From: Dehalococcoidia bacterium UBA6495
GTDB taxonomy: Bacteria; Chloroflexota; Dehalococcoidia; Lucifugimonadales; UBA826
Direction: 5' to 3'
Assembly: GCA_002435305.1 (NCBI GenBank)
Contig: DJMH01000116.1
Coordinates: forward strand, 24,239-88,238
DNA length: 64,000 nt
Positions 26,938-37,409 of this stretch are shown here, in pieces; positions within the stretch are counted from its first letter, which is position 1; each line of letters starts with the position of its first letter. The position numbers and the translations under genes were made by a program. Under the pieces are notes generated by a model. That model worked only from the letters and a program-made list of their open reading frames with translations, did no database searches and was not told the DNA's origin.

Positions 26938-29334
26938 ATGCTCTATCAGTTAAAACTTCGACACCTGCTTTTAACTACAGTTTTATATTTCTTACTCGGC
27001 ACTCTAGCGTGTGGTGAATTTACGAGACATGATGAACATGATCTTGCGCAGACCTCTAATCCAATCTCTAGCCCAGGTTCTCCCGTTGCTCCGGGAAGCA
27101 TATTCAACTCACGAATTTACCACACAGCCACTTTTTTAAGGAGTGGGAAAATTTTGGTCGTGGGAGGTGAATCCAATAACGGAGGTATAAGTTCCCTTGA
27201 AATATATGACACCGAAAATGGTAGCTGGGTTAATGGACAGTCATTGCCAAATCCTAGATTTGGGCATACCGCCAATCTCATTGGTAGAGAGTCGGTATTA
27301 ATCGCAGGAGGGGAGGATGGGGAAAATCCAACGGCATCTACAGTTGTATACAATGCAAATACCGACACGTGGACTTCTTCTTTAGATATGCTACAGCCCA
27401 GAACGAAACACGCATCCTCCATTCTCACAGATGGGAGAGTAATTGTAGTTGGAGGCACCAATAGTTCGGGAACTCTTTCTTCCGCAGAAATATATGACCC
27501 GGTTCTTCAACACTGGACATCTTCAGGAGAATCTCTTTTGCCAAGAATCGGTCATTCGGTAACTGCATTGAAGAATGGGATGATATTAGTGGTTGGTGGC
27601 AAGATACCAATAGAGAAATCAAATCAGAATTCCCTATTACTGTGTGAAAATTCAAATGAGGCTCCTCCGTCAGCTGGGGTAACTAAGGGATATCGTTGTA
27701 AGGATGGCGCTGCGGTCTTAACTGAGATTTATGACCCAACTAACAATAGCTGGAAAGAATCCTCCTCTCTGTTGACCCCCCGATGGGGACATACTGCTAC
27801 TTTGCTCGAGGACGGTAGAGTCCTCGTGGCTGGCGGAACAAATAATTATTCGTCTGTTGTCGAGTCTGAAATTTTTGATCCCAACACTGAAACCTGGGTG
27901 TCAGCAGGGGAAATGTTATATGAAAGAACTGGCCATACTGCTTCTTTACTTTCTGATGGAAGGGTTTTGATAGCTGGTGGTTTTACGTACGTACCGATCA
28001 GTTACTCCGAAATTTATGATGCGAAAAAAGGTTGGGTGAAAACTGAAAACCTAATGGGCCCTAGACACTTGCATTCCGCTGTTCCTCTAAATGACGGGCA
28101 AGTTTTAATAATTGCTGGCAAGGCAGGCCTGTTTACTAATTTAACGAGAATAGAACTCTACGATTCTGACTCAGGTTCTTGGAGTATAAAAGGAAAAATG
28201 CCTGTTGCTTTATGGGGTCACACAGCAATTCCTTTGGACTGTGAAAATGTACTAATAGTTGGAGGCAAACGAAATGACGGTAGTTCTTTTAATTTAGCAT
28301 ATTTGTTTGACCCAACCACTGGCGGATACCAAACGACAGGGAAAATGAATGTACCTAGATTTGGCCACTCAGCTACCAAAATTACAGATGGGTCCGTGGT
28401 AGTAGCTGGCGGATACATTAATCCTTCATTTCAATCAGATTCAGTTGAGATTCTAAAGCCTAATAAATTCGGTTCTTATGAGTGGGTCCCCGCTAAGTCG
28501 ATGCCGATACCTCTTGAGCGGCATTCGGCTATTTATATTGGAGGAAGGAAGTTATTTCTCACCGGTGGTTGGAACGGTTCAAGTGCTGCCTCAAATACGT
28601 GGATTTTCGATTTCGATAACAATTTATGGGATATTGGCCCTCCAATGAAAGATGCGAGATGGGGTCATTCAATGGTTCGGCTTGATGACAAAACCGTTTT
28701 GATCTCGGGTGGTGTGGGCGACGATGGGTCACCGTTGTCGTCGGTTGAAAAATACGATTCAATTAATTCTACTATGGAGTTGTTGTCTTCCATGCAAGAA
28801 GCTCGTAGTGGCCACAGGCTTCTTAAAGACAAAAATGGGGATGTTTATGCGATTGGTGGATATGGTTCCGAGGGGACTTCTTTGCCGTCATTCGAAAAAT
28901 TTCGCGTAAATTTCAATCAATGGAATAAATTACCTGATATGTCAGAAGCCAGGTCACACCATTCCGCGATAATTCTTAAGGATGAAAATATTCTCATCAC
29001 TGGGGGAACCCGGGACTATAACAGCCCTTCAGGTACTGCAGAATTATTTGATATGAAATCTGGGCAATGGAAATCGGCCGGAAGTATGAGGGAAGCTAGG
29101 ATGGGTCATGTGTCTTATCAGTTTGATAGTAAAAATGGGTTTAACTGCCCCGATTTTAATACTCATGGCGAGGTATTTATCATGGGTGGATATGGCCTCA
29201 GTGCAATGGACTCTGTAGAGGTTTATAGGCCAGGTGGGGGAGGTTGGTCCGCCTTTGAGTCTATCGTTCGAGGTTCTACAAAGGATAATTTCATCAGGTT
29301 AGTGAGGGGAATATCGCAAAATTGGCATCGTTAA
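26938..29334 (+). CDS. Kelch-repeat lipoprotein, two seven-bladed propellers
   Basis: About 798 residues. The frame is open from 26833, but TTGGAG lies 9 nt before the ATG at 26938, and that start gives a clean signal peptide ending in a lipobox-like GTLAC (Cys25). After it I count 14 kelch units, each with a core such as DGRVLVAGG, ILVVGG or VLISGG and a following Tyr/Asp strand, enough for two seven-bladed propellers. Galactose oxidase-like fold without the Cu residues in evidence. It probably acts outside the membrane, binding a polysaccharide or protein. The next gene, an FtsX permease, overlaps its end, so the three genes act together. Confidence 0.88.
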   Translation: MLYQLKLRHLLLTTVLYFLLGTLACGEFTRHDEHDLAQTSNPISSPGSPVAPGSIFNSRIYHTATFLRSGKILVVGGESNNGGISSLEIYDTENGSWVNGQSLPNPRFGHTANLIGRESVLIAGGEDGENPTASTVVYNANTDTWTSSLDMLQPRTKHASSILTDGRVIVVGGTNSSGTLSSAEIYDPVLQHWTSSGESLLPRIGHSVTALKNGMILVVGGKIPIEKSNQNSLLLCENSNEAPPSAGVTKGYRCKDGAAVLTEIYDPTNNSWKESSSLLTPRWGHTATLLEDGRVLVAGGTNNYSSVVESEIFDPNTETWVSAGEMLYERTGHTASLLSDGRVLIAGGFTYVPISYSEIYDAKKGWVKTENLMGPRHLHSAVPLNDGQVLIIAGKAGLFTNLTRIELYDSDSGSWSIKGKMPVALWGHTAIPLDCENVLIVGGKRNDGSSFNLAYLFDPTTGGYQTTGKMNVPRFGHSATKITDGSVVVAGGYINPSFQSDSVEILKPNKFGSYEWVPAKSMPIPLERHSAIYIGGRKLFLTGGWNGSSAASNTWIFDFDNNLWDIGPPMKDARWGHSMVRLDDKTVLISGGVGDDGSPLSSVEKYDSINSTMELLSSMQEARSGHRLLKDKNGDVYAIGGYGSEGTSLPSFEKFRVNFNQWNKLPDMSEARSHHSAIILKDENILITGGTRDYNSPSGTAELFDMKSGQWKSAGSMREARMGHVSYQFDSKNGFNCPDFNTHGEVFIMGGYGLSAMDSVEVYRPGGGGWSAFESIVRGSTKDNFIRLVRGISQNWHR

Positions 29335-32300
29335 ACTTTTTCTCCCTAGTTGTAAGGCGATCATTCAATGACCGCCGTCTCATTTTACCCATATTATCAG
29401 GCATGCTCGTGGCTACTACCTTGATGTCTTCCGCACCAATGTATCTGGCCGCTTTGGATCAACAGGGAATAAGGCAGACAGTAGATTTAACTACCAGAAA
29501 TGAGTCTGAAAATTATCTGGCACTGGAAATGTTCGTGTCTTCGATGGTTCTGGATGAGGAACGCATTGTTCATTCAGATGAACTGATACAGCAAGCTGTG
29601 AACCTGTATTGGTCAGAAGCGATTGTTGGTTTAAACCGGTACCTGAAAACGGATGGGTTTAGTTTCTACAGGTCATCGGGATCGGCAATAAGGGACCTAG
29701 AGAATAGCTCCATTAGATCACTTGAGGGGTATTTTCACAGTTTTCAGGATGTGGAGGGAAAGGTTGATTACATCGTAGGATCATCACCAACTTCCGATTT
29801 CCAATACCATCCAGATGGGCCGTTACTAGAGGTTTCGCTCTCTACAGATCTGGCGGAAAAACTGTCAATTGAACACGGGGACGTTTTACTGGGGGTTCCC
29901 TATCCTGATAGCAGAATCAAATTGGGCGTTAGAGTGAGCGGAATTTTTGAGCCTCTGGATCCATATGACCCCATCTGGAAAGACGATATAGATAGATTCT
30001 TAATGCCTGTGATTCCCAAAGAAGAAGGCTCTGAAGTGCCTGAAAATTGGTGGGAGGACCAAACATATTATCTGGCTTTTTTTATATCTGAAGAAGCTAT
30101 GATGAATTCAATTCCGCTGGCCTACCCAGGGTCGATGGTCGAGGCACGTTGGGATCAGCAAATCGATAACCTAATTTTAAGAGAATGGACTAGGGCTGAA
30201 ATCGTCAGTTCCATTGATGGTCTTGAAGGATTGCTTACTAAAGAAATACCGGGGTTTCAACTTAGATCTGGGATAATTCTGATGTTAAAGGAATTTAAAA
30301 CCCAAAGTTTTTTTTCCAGCATTCCTCTGTTGTTGCTTTTTGCTGTGATAGGTTCTTCCCTTTTATATTTCGTATTTATGATAAGTTCATACCTCATGCC
30401 GGCCAGAGAATCAGATATCTCTCTAATAAAGATCCGAGGCGCTTCCCGGTTCGCTGTTTTTAGGCAATATGGGTTGGAAGGGCTTTTGTTATTTTTGGCC
30501 TCAATCATCTTCGCCCCAATTCTTGCCTTCTGCCTCGTATCCTTGTCGGGTATATTGCCTTATTTTCACAATATTTCAGATGGTAAATTATTGCCGACAA
30601 CGTTGTCGTGGACTCCTTTTATACTCTCATTTGGGTTTGGAGGATTATGTCTCATCGCTTTTTTATTACCTCCTATTTTACGAACTTCAGGAGGAATAGT
30701 TACTAGGCGACGTCATTTAGGCAGGCCTGAATCTGTGACCTTTATTCAAAAGTATTATCTTGATTTGGCCTTTATGTTCATTTGTTTTGTTCTCTTGTAT
30801 GAAATTAAGGCCAGAGGGCAGCTTTCATCAGGAGGGCTAGAAGGAGTTTCCGGTATAAATGAGGCTTTGTTATTTGCTCCGATTTTGCTGCTCTTTTCTG
30901 TGGCTATGTTGTCTTTCAGAATATTTCCTATCCTCGTTAAATTTATGACGGGAGAATCTTCAAGTCTCGTCTTGTTAATGGGTACTCTTTCTGTAATATC
31001 TTTGTTATTAAACATTTTTTACGATCTGTTAACTGATTCAGATAAATTGGGGTTGTTATTACCAGTATTTGTTTTCCTACTATTTTTAATTGGCATGTTG
31101 GCCTGTTTTAAAGTATCAAATAAATACAGCAAACTTATTTCTTTTACTTTTATGCTAGGGGCATCATTGATATACGGGTTTTATGCTTCTGAAGGAGATG
31201 TCATACCTTTCTCTCTTACAAAATGGATTTTGGTTTTTTCCAGTGCGCTGACAGGCATTTTCTTTTTATTGAGTAGCATCAAAAAATACTACCCACCTTG
31301 GATATCTCTTATGCTGTGGAATATGTCCCGGAACCCTTTACAGTACACGTGGTTAGTCGTTCTTTTGGTATTGTCATCTGGGGTGGCGGTATTATCGGCT
31401 ACATTGGGGTCAACCTTAGATCATAGTTATAGGGATAAAATCGCCTACGATGTAGGGTCCGACGCAAGGATAGTTCTCTCTTCGCTTGGGTCAGCAGGCC
31501 GAATTCATTCCGTCCCTAGCCTCTCCAATTTTTTTGACAACCTTTCAGGCGTGCATAAATTTTCAAAAGCGAAGAGAGGTATTGGAAATATTGGCCAGGG
31601 AGCGGGCTCTTTTACATTTGATTATTTAGCTTTTGAAACAGATAAAATTACCTTATGGGGCAGGGAAGATTTTTCGGCACAGCCGACTGATATTCTGCTC
31701 GCTGATATGTCAAGTGAAGTAAAGGTTCCAGCCATTGAGATACCCATCGGTACGACAGAGATAGGTATAAATGTAAAGCCTGACTCAAATTACCCACTCG
31801 TATCTTTATGGTTGATACTAAGAGATGCGAATCTTAAATATAAAGTTATAACACTGGGTACACCTGCTCCCTTCAGGTGGTCGAAGAACAAAGCCGCGAT
31901 TCCGGACTCCCTCGCCGAACCTATTCAGTTGGTTTCGGTACAAATAAGCGAGCCAGGCCTAGGCGCATCAGGTACCCCCGGGAAGATGCTTTTTGATGAT
32001 TTGTTTGCTATTTTGAACGGTGAAGAGGTCATATTGGAGGATTTTGAAGATTATTCTGAATGGGTGGTCATTCCTACCTCCACCGGGCCAGGTGATTCCA
32101 TTTCCATTCAAGAGGACGCTGCTGTATCAGGAAGGTATGGATTCTCATTCGAGTTTGGAAAAGAGAGGAACAATGGGGTAAGAGGTTTATTTTGGGGAAC
32201 CTATGGATCATATCTGCCTGTCCTTGTGAGTCAAACATTTATTGACAATAGCGGATTTGGATTTGGAGACTATTTATTAGTTGATATCTCGCAAACTCTA

Positions 32301-32996
32301 GTTATCAGCAAAATAACAGGTGTAGTAGATTTTTTCCCAACGCTAAATCCTGGAACCGCGGGATTCTTGATTGCAGATCTTGATGCTGTTATGTATTTAT
32401 CTTCCCTGACTAACCTGTATGCTCCGAGCTCTGTGAACGAGATTTTTCTGGACCTAAATGATTCAGTTGATGACACGATGACTGCCATTTCCAACGAAGT
32501 TGGGAAAGGAGGACAAGTCTATGCGACCAGAGGGTTATTAGAAAAATTAGACAATGACCCTCTTATCTCAGCAGGATGGAAATTGATGTCATTAATTTCC
32601 ATCACAGTTGCTCTTTACGTAGCAGTTCTTGGATATTTTATTCATATGATCTTTTTGTCAGGCCAAATTAAATCTAGAATGGGTACCTTACGATCCTTAG
32701 GCATGACGTTATCGCAAAGTTTTAGAATGATTCTTGTTGAGCAGGTTCTAATAATTCTCTTGGGTGTATGTTTAGGAAGTTGGACAGGGGTGGGTATGAC
32801 CCGTCTCATGGTTTCAGCAATTACAACTACGGACAATGCTGCCCCCTTGGTTCCTCCTGCCTTAATCACGATGGATTCCTTCTCATTATTGATATGTGCT
32901 GGCATATTTTTGATCCTATTTATGTTTATGGTCATATGGATCAGTTTTTATTTTTTCCGATTGAATCTTGGGACTTTGTCCAGGTTGGAAAATTAA
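29322..32996 (+). CDS. FtsX-domain ABC permease, very large (1224 aa)
   Basis: 1224 residues, far longer than MacB-type permeases. One N-terminal helix is followed by a 300-residue external domain, an FtsX helix set (ISLIKIRGASRFAVFRQYG as the cytoplasmic loop), more helices, a second external region that contains a beta-sandwich-like insert (around VILEDFEDYSEW) and a C-terminal FtsX set with RMGTLRSLGMTLSQSFR. It starts at a TTG overlapping the kelch gene by 13 nt. There is no ATPase domain. Such permeases extract or pull on envelope lipoproteins or lipids, driven by a separate ATPase. Confidence 0.85.
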   Translation: MASLNFFSLVVRRSFNDRRLILPILSGMLVATTLMSSAPMYLAALDQQGIRQTVDLTTRNESENYLALEMFVSSMVLDEERIVHSDELIQQAVNLYWSEAIVGLNRYLKTDGFSFYRSSGSAIRDLENSSIRSLEGYFHSFQDVEGKVDYIVGSSPTSDFQYHPDGPLLEVSLSTDLAEKLSIEHGDVLLGVPYPDSRIKLGVRVSGIFEPLDPYDPIWKDDIDRFLMPVIPKEEGSEVPENWWEDQTYYLAFFISEEAMMNSIPLAYPGSMVEARWDQQIDNLILREWTRAEIVSSIDGLEGLLTKEIPGFQLRSGIILMLKEFKTQSFFSSIPLLLLFAVIGSSLLYFVFMISSYLMPARESDISLIKIRGASRFAVFRQYGLEGLLLFLASIIFAPILAFCLVSLSGILPYFHNISDGKLLPTTLSWTPFILSFGFGGLCLIAFLLPPILRTSGGIVTRRRHLGRPESVTFIQKYYLDLAFMFICFVLLYEIKARGQLSSGGLEGVSGINEALLFAPILLLFSVAMLSFRIFPILVKFMTGESSSLVLLMGTLSVISLLLNIFYDLLTDSDKLGLLLPVFVFLLFLIGMLACFKVSNKYSKLISFTFMLGASLIYGFYASEGDVIPFSLTKWILVFSSALTGIFFLLSSIKKYYPPWISLMLWNMSRNPLQYTWLVVLLVLSSGVAVLSATLGSTLDHSYRDKIAYDVGSDARIVLSSLGSAGRIHSVPSLSNFFDNLSGVHKFSKAKRGIGNIGQGAGSFTFDYLAFETDKITLWGREDFSAQPTDILLADMSSEVKVPAIEIPIGTTEIGINVKPDSNYPLVSLWLILRDANLKYKVITLGTPAPFRWSKNKAAIPDSLAEPIQLVSVQISEPGLGASGTPGKMLFDDLFAILNGEEVILEDFEDYSEWVVIPTSTGPGDSISIQEDAAVSGRYGFSFEFGKERNNGVRGLFWGTYGSYLPVLVSQTFIDNSGFGFGDYLLVDISQTLVISKITGVVDFFPTLNPGTAGFLIADLDAVMYLSSLTNLYAPSSVNEIFLDLNDSVDDTMTAISNEVGKGGQVYATRGLLEKLDNDPLISAGWKLMSLISITVALYVAVLGYFIHMIFLSGQIKSRMGTLRSLGMTLSQSFRMILVEQVLIILLGVCLGSWTGVGMTRLMVSAITTTDNAAPLVPPALITMDSFSLLICAGIFLILFMFMVIWISFYFFRLNLGTLSRLEN

Positions 32997-35900
32997 GTGA
33001 TGAAGATGGAGGGGCTTGCGAAAATTATTAGGGTTTGGCCCCTGATAGTAAGACGATTGATAGTTAATTGGAGAACCCTGTCTACTGTAATCATTGGGGT
33101 AGTTTTGGCTTGTTCGATTATGTCTGGCACCGTGGTATTTTTCGATTCACTTAAAGAGATAGCACTGGATGATGTTCTTAAATCCCTAGATAAGGAAGAG
33201 ATAAACATATTGGTGCAGGCTGAAAAAGGTCCAACTAACGCTGACGAAGCCTCAACTTTGAATGAAAGGATCCATTCTTTTTCCGAAGGATTGCTTTCTT
33301 CTCATGTTAGTGAAATTTTACATGGGGGAAGAACCACAACCCTTTTCTTTAGTTACCCGGGCCAGGAACAAAATGCAGGGAAAGATAATTCACGGACATT
33401 TTTCGCGTACCTACCAAACTTGCAGCCCCATATAACCATTACGGATGGAATTTTTGGGGGAAATGGGCTCGGGGAATTAACATCAGAAGAGATTTCTGTT
33501 ATTAAAGTATTAGTAAATGTCCAGGATGCGGCAAATTTTGGACTTCAGGTCGGTGATCGCATATCAGCAGTGCCTTATTGGGACGATTCTGTTTCCCATG
33601 TGACAGCGGAAGTTGCTGGAACCTTTGAAAAAAATAACCAAGATGATTTGTATTGGTCTATTGAACAAAAAGGATTCATGTATTCAGCCAGCGATTCGTT
33701 CAAAACTATTCCGTTGTATTTGAATGAGGATGTCTATATGGAACACCTTGCCTCAAAATTCCTTGATTTAGAAACCACCTACGTTTGGATGTTTGATATA
33801 GACAGGGAAAGTATAAATTCCTCAAATGCCTCGAATTTGGCGTCGAATATAACCTATTTTGGGAACCGATTAGAATCAGAGTTAAACAGGTTCGTCATTC
33901 GCACTGAGCTAGATAAGTCTTTGCAAAAATACGACACCCGTATTTTGTTCACGAAACTTCAAATGTATGTTGTCCTGATAATGATCACCTTTGTCGTGCT
34001 TTATTACGTGGTGGCACTCTCTTCACTGGTAGTCGAAGAGAGACGTTTTGAGGTTTCCAAGCTCAGGAGTAGAGGTGCTAGCTCGTCACAAATATTGAGT
34101 GTATTTGTAATTGAAGGAGCTACCATCTCATTTTTCGCCACTTTGCTTGGCCCACTAATTGCTGTAGGCGGAATCAGCCTGTTGGGATTTTTGCCAGGGT
34201 TCCATGAAATTAATGATGGTGCTTTTCTTTCTGCTCGGTTAACTTATCAAGCCTTATTTATGAGTATATTGGGTGGCATTTTAAGTTTTCTAGCTTTAAT
34301 GATTCCATCTATCCAAGCATCAAGGTTGACGGTGTCTGACGAAAGAACCAAATCGAACAGGCCTAATCGACTCACGTTTATATCTCGATACTACATTGAT
34401 GTCATAGTCCTAATAGTTTCTTTATTTTTATTTAATCAATTGAATGAGCAGGGTTCGATGGCAGCACGGGGGGTTTTGGGCGATGTTAAGGTCAATCAAA
34501 TTATGTTAGCTGTCCCAGCCATTATGTTGATTGCTTCCGCTCTGGTTATATTGAGGATATTTCCACTTGTCATGAGCATTGCAAGCCGGGTGTTATCTAG
34601 GTATTTACCAGTTGGTATTACTTTGATCATGTGGCAAATTTCACGTAACCCTTCTAATTATTCAAGACTGCTTTTACTTTTAATTTTGATGACAGGGCTT
34701 GGTATTTTTGTCTCTAGTTTTGGTGGAACCCTCAATAAGAATTTTGAAGACCGTGTTTACTATTCCCATGGCTCCGATATCAGGCTAAGTTCAGTTTCAC
34801 TTAATCCCAGAGGGAGAAGTAAACCCCTCACAAAGGGAATAGAATCTATAAATGGCGTGTCGACCGTTAGCCCGTCCGTTCGATTGATAGGGACTGATGT
34901 AACAAAAACATTTGGATCTGACTCTATAACTGTCCTGGGTATCGATACTGATCAGTTTGAACAAAGCGCGTGGTATAGAGACGATTTCTCAGAATCTTCA
35001 TTATCAAAAATTTCCGATACATTGCAAGATACCGATACCAAAGGAATTGAATTGCCGGATAGGTCCCGATCATTTGGAGTATTGGTTAAATCCGACAAAA
35101 GTAGGCCGACTACGGTGTTGGTAGCTAGAATGAAAGACAAAAATGGCAGATATTTGTCATACGATTTAGGTAGTTTGGATAGTGGGGGATGGACTCTGAA
35201 GCAAGTGGAAATTTTCGGTAATAGAGGAAGATTTCAAGTGTTTCCGGCTCGACCCCTGACATTGATATCGATAGGTATAGTTGAAACTATTCCTCAAAAA
35301 AAATTAACTTCCGGTTCCATTTTGATAGATAGTGTGAGGGTAAGATTGTCAACCGGCGAAGTGGTTAATTTGGAAGATTTCAGGGATATTAACGGTTGGC
35401 AAATAATAGATTCATCAATCTCATCCGCAAATGATAGGTTAGGAATTTCAGAAATAAGTGCGAAATCAGATTCTTCAGCCTTTTTTACCTGGTCTGAAGG
35501 TCCTCCAATTACGATGCGAGGCATTTATCCTTCTACGAAATTTAAACCTATTTCCGCCATTGTTAATTCCGATTTCTTAATTAACTCCCGATATTCTTTG
35601 GGTGATCAGCTAAAGTTATCAATAGGTGGTCTGCGAATTGATGTGGTATTGCGTGATAAAGTCAAGTATTTTCCTACAATCAATCCTACCGAGGACGATT
35701 TTATAGTAGTTGGATTGGACCCACTGATTCACCGGCTTAATATCAGCTCTTTGTTTGGAAGTACCGATCCAAACGAGTTTTGGATTGATTACGAGGACGG
35801 AATTACAAATGAAACCAAGATGGGCCTTAAAGAGGAGTTGATTAATGATCCTTCTTTTCCCTACGGCAAATTATGGGATACAGAATCCATGCTTGAGATC

Positions 35901-36353
35901 AATCGTGTTGATCCCTTAGTCAAAGCTGGCTGGCATGCAATATTGGTAATCGCCTTTGGTTCAATTTTGCTTTTAAGTGCGATCGGATTTTTTTCTCATG
36001 CCTATATATCATATAGAAACCGGCGGTTCCAGTTCGCGTTACTTAGAACCCTTGGGTTTTCTACTCGTCAGCTTATAACAACTATTTGGGTGGAACAGGT
36101 TTTAATAATTACGCTAGGAATGATCGTTGGAACCTGGATGGGAGGAAGGTTATCTGAGGCGGTTATGCCGTTTTTGAGTAGTGATGATTATGGCAATCAG
36201 GTAATTCCACCGTTTGTGATACAAGTAGATTGGGTTAATCTAATGATAACTTATGCGGCGATGATCCTAATTTTTGCTGCCGTCATAGGATCCCTGATTT
36301 TCTTAGCACGGAGACTCGTATTAAACAAAATGTTGAGACTTGGGGATACTTAA
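32997..36353 (+). CDS. FtsX-domain ABC permease, very large (1118 aa)
   Basis: Paralog of the preceding gene with the same layout: N-terminal helix, external domain, FtsX loop FEVSKLRSRGASSSQILSVF, middle helices, a second external region with a beta-sandwich-like insert (VNLEDFRDINGW) and a C-terminal FtsX set with FALLRTLGFSTRQLITT. The shared ...LEDF..-..W insert points to a common ancestor. GTG at 32997 directly follows the upstream stop; ATG codons at 33000 and 33006 are alternatives. Its stop overlaps the 3' end of fmt by 4 nt. The pair may form a heterodimer. Confidence 0.85.
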   Translation: MMKMEGLAKIIRVWPLIVRRLIVNWRTLSTVIIGVVLACSIMSGTVVFFDSLKEIALDDVLKSLDKEEINILVQAEKGPTNADEASTLNERIHSFSEGLLSSHVSEILHGGRTTTLFFSYPGQEQNAGKDNSRTFFAYLPNLQPHITITDGIFGGNGLGELTSEEISVIKVLVNVQDAANFGLQVGDRISAVPYWDDSVSHVTAEVAGTFEKNNQDDLYWSIEQKGFMYSASDSFKTIPLYLNEDVYMEHLASKFLDLETTYVWMFDIDRESINSSNASNLASNITYFGNRLESELNRFVIRTELDKSLQKYDTRILFTKLQMYVVLIMITFVVLYYVVALSSLVVEERRFEVSKLRSRGASSSQILSVFVIEGATISFFATLLGPLIAVGGISLLGFLPGFHEINDGAFLSARLTYQALFMSILGGILSFLALMIPSIQASRLTVSDERTKSNRPNRLTFISRYYIDVIVLIVSLFLFNQLNEQGSMAARGVLGDVKVNQIMLAVPAIMLIASALVILRIFPLVMSIASRVLSRYLPVGITLIMWQISRNPSNYSRLLLLLILMTGLGIFVSSFGGTLNKNFEDRVYYSHGSDIRLSSVSLNPRGRSKPLTKGIESINGVSTVSPSVRLIGTDVTKTFGSDSITVLGIDTDQFEQSAWYRDDFSESSLSKISDTLQDTDTKGIELPDRSRSFGVLVKSDKSRPTTVLVARMKDKNGRYLSYDLGSLDSGGWTLKQVEIFGNRGRFQVFPARPLTLISIGIVETIPQKKLTSGSILIDSVRVRLSTGEVVNLEDFRDINGWQIIDSSISSANDRLGISEISAKSDSSAFFTWSEGPPITMRGIYPSTKFKPISAIVNSDFLINSRYSLGDQLKLSIGGLRIDVVLRDKVKYFPTINPTEDDFIVVGLDPLIHRLNISSLFGSTDPNEFWIDYEDGITNETKMGLKEELINDPSFPYGKLWDTESMLEINRVDPLVKAGWHAILVIAFGSILLLSAIGFFSHAYISYRNRRFQFALLRTLGFSTRQLITTIWVEQVLIITLGMIVGTWMGGRLSEAVMPFLSSDDYGNQVIPPFVIQVDWVNLMITYAAMILIFAAVIGSLIFLARRLVLNKMLRLGDT

Positions 36354-37276
36354 CTCAGGATGGAATTTTCAAAATCCCTGTGACCTCTGGCAAAGTCAGT
36401 TGCCGATGTGATTTTTGAACCCTCGCTTTGTAGTTGCGATACGAGTAAGGAACCATCGGAAGTGCCAATATACACTGCATTATCATGAATTGAGACACAC
36501 CCGGGAGGTAATTTGTAATTTTCTGAAATCTTTGCTTCTATGATCTTTAAATTTTTCCCCTTGAAATGGGTGTATGAGCCGGGCCAGGGGTGATGCGCCC
36601 TGATTTTTCTCCCTATTACGTCAGCTCCATCCTTCCAATCTACCAGACCGTCTTTACGGACTAGTTTTTTCGTATACGTCGCATTTTCATCATTCTGTTT
36701 TCTGGGTATTATTATTCCTTTAGCCAATTTTGAAATTGTTTCTACAATTAAATCTGCACCTATATAAAATAATTTCTCTGTTAATTCGTTACACAGTGTC
36801 CCTTCACCAACTGGGGTCTTTTTTTGGGCTAGTATAGGGCCTGAATCCATTCCGGAATCTAGTTGGATAATTGTAATCCCAGTAACTTTTTCCGCTTCAA
36901 GAATAGCTGCTGATACGGGTGAAGCTCCTCGGTATTTTGGCAATAGGGAAGGATGGAGATTTATGCAACCATAGGGAAACATACCCAATATTTCAGAAGG
37001 CAGTAGCATTCCATATGCAGCAACCACAGCGATATCGGCCTTAAAATCATCAAGTATAGGAATCAGGGAGAGGTCCGCTTGGAAATTTTCCGGTTGTAAC
37101 ACCTGGAAATTTTTAGATAAAGCATGCTCCTTTAACGCACTTATGGTGACTTTTCTTCCTCGGCCTGACGTTCTGTCTGGTTGGGTGTAGACAGCTACTA
37201 TTTCGTGTCCATCGGCTGAAATTTTGTCTAGAACAGGTATGGCGAAATATGGCGTCCCCATAAATACTATTTTCAT
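36350..37276 (-). CDS. fmt: Methionyl-tRNA formyltransferase
   Basis: 308 residues, the normal length. The N-terminus KIVFMGTPYFAIPVL, the folate/catalytic block INLHPSLLPKYRGASPV (with the catalytic His/Asp set) and the DSGMDSGPIL stretch identify Fmt, which formylates initiator Met-tRNA using 10-formyl-THF. A C-terminal OB-like domain follows from about residue 205. The expected partner def is not next to it in the window. Confidence 0.95.
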   Translation of the reverse strand: MKIVFMGTPYFAIPVLDKISADGHEIVAVYTQPDRTSGRGRKVTISALKEHALSKNFQVLQPENFQADLSLIPILDDFKADIAVVAAYGMLLPSEILGMFPYGCINLHPSLLPKYRGASPVSAAILEAEKVTGITIIQLDSGMDSGPILAQKKTPVGEGTLCNELTEKLFYIGADLIVETISKLAKGIIIPRKQNDENATYTKKLVRKDGLVDWKDGADVIGRKIRAHHPWPGSYTHFKGKNLKIIEAKISENYKLPPGCVSIHDNAVYIGTSDGSLLVSQLQSEGSKITSATDFARGHRDFENSILS

Positions 37277-37409
37277 AAATAAAGTTAACTCCTCTCGGCA
37301 GACTTTTGAATTATAAGACCCTCTATCCTTTTGTTGATATGTTGTGGGATTATTAAAGTAAGACTTTTGCCGATGGTTCTTTTCTAGTTTGTCAGGAAAT
37401 GCCAGTTAA

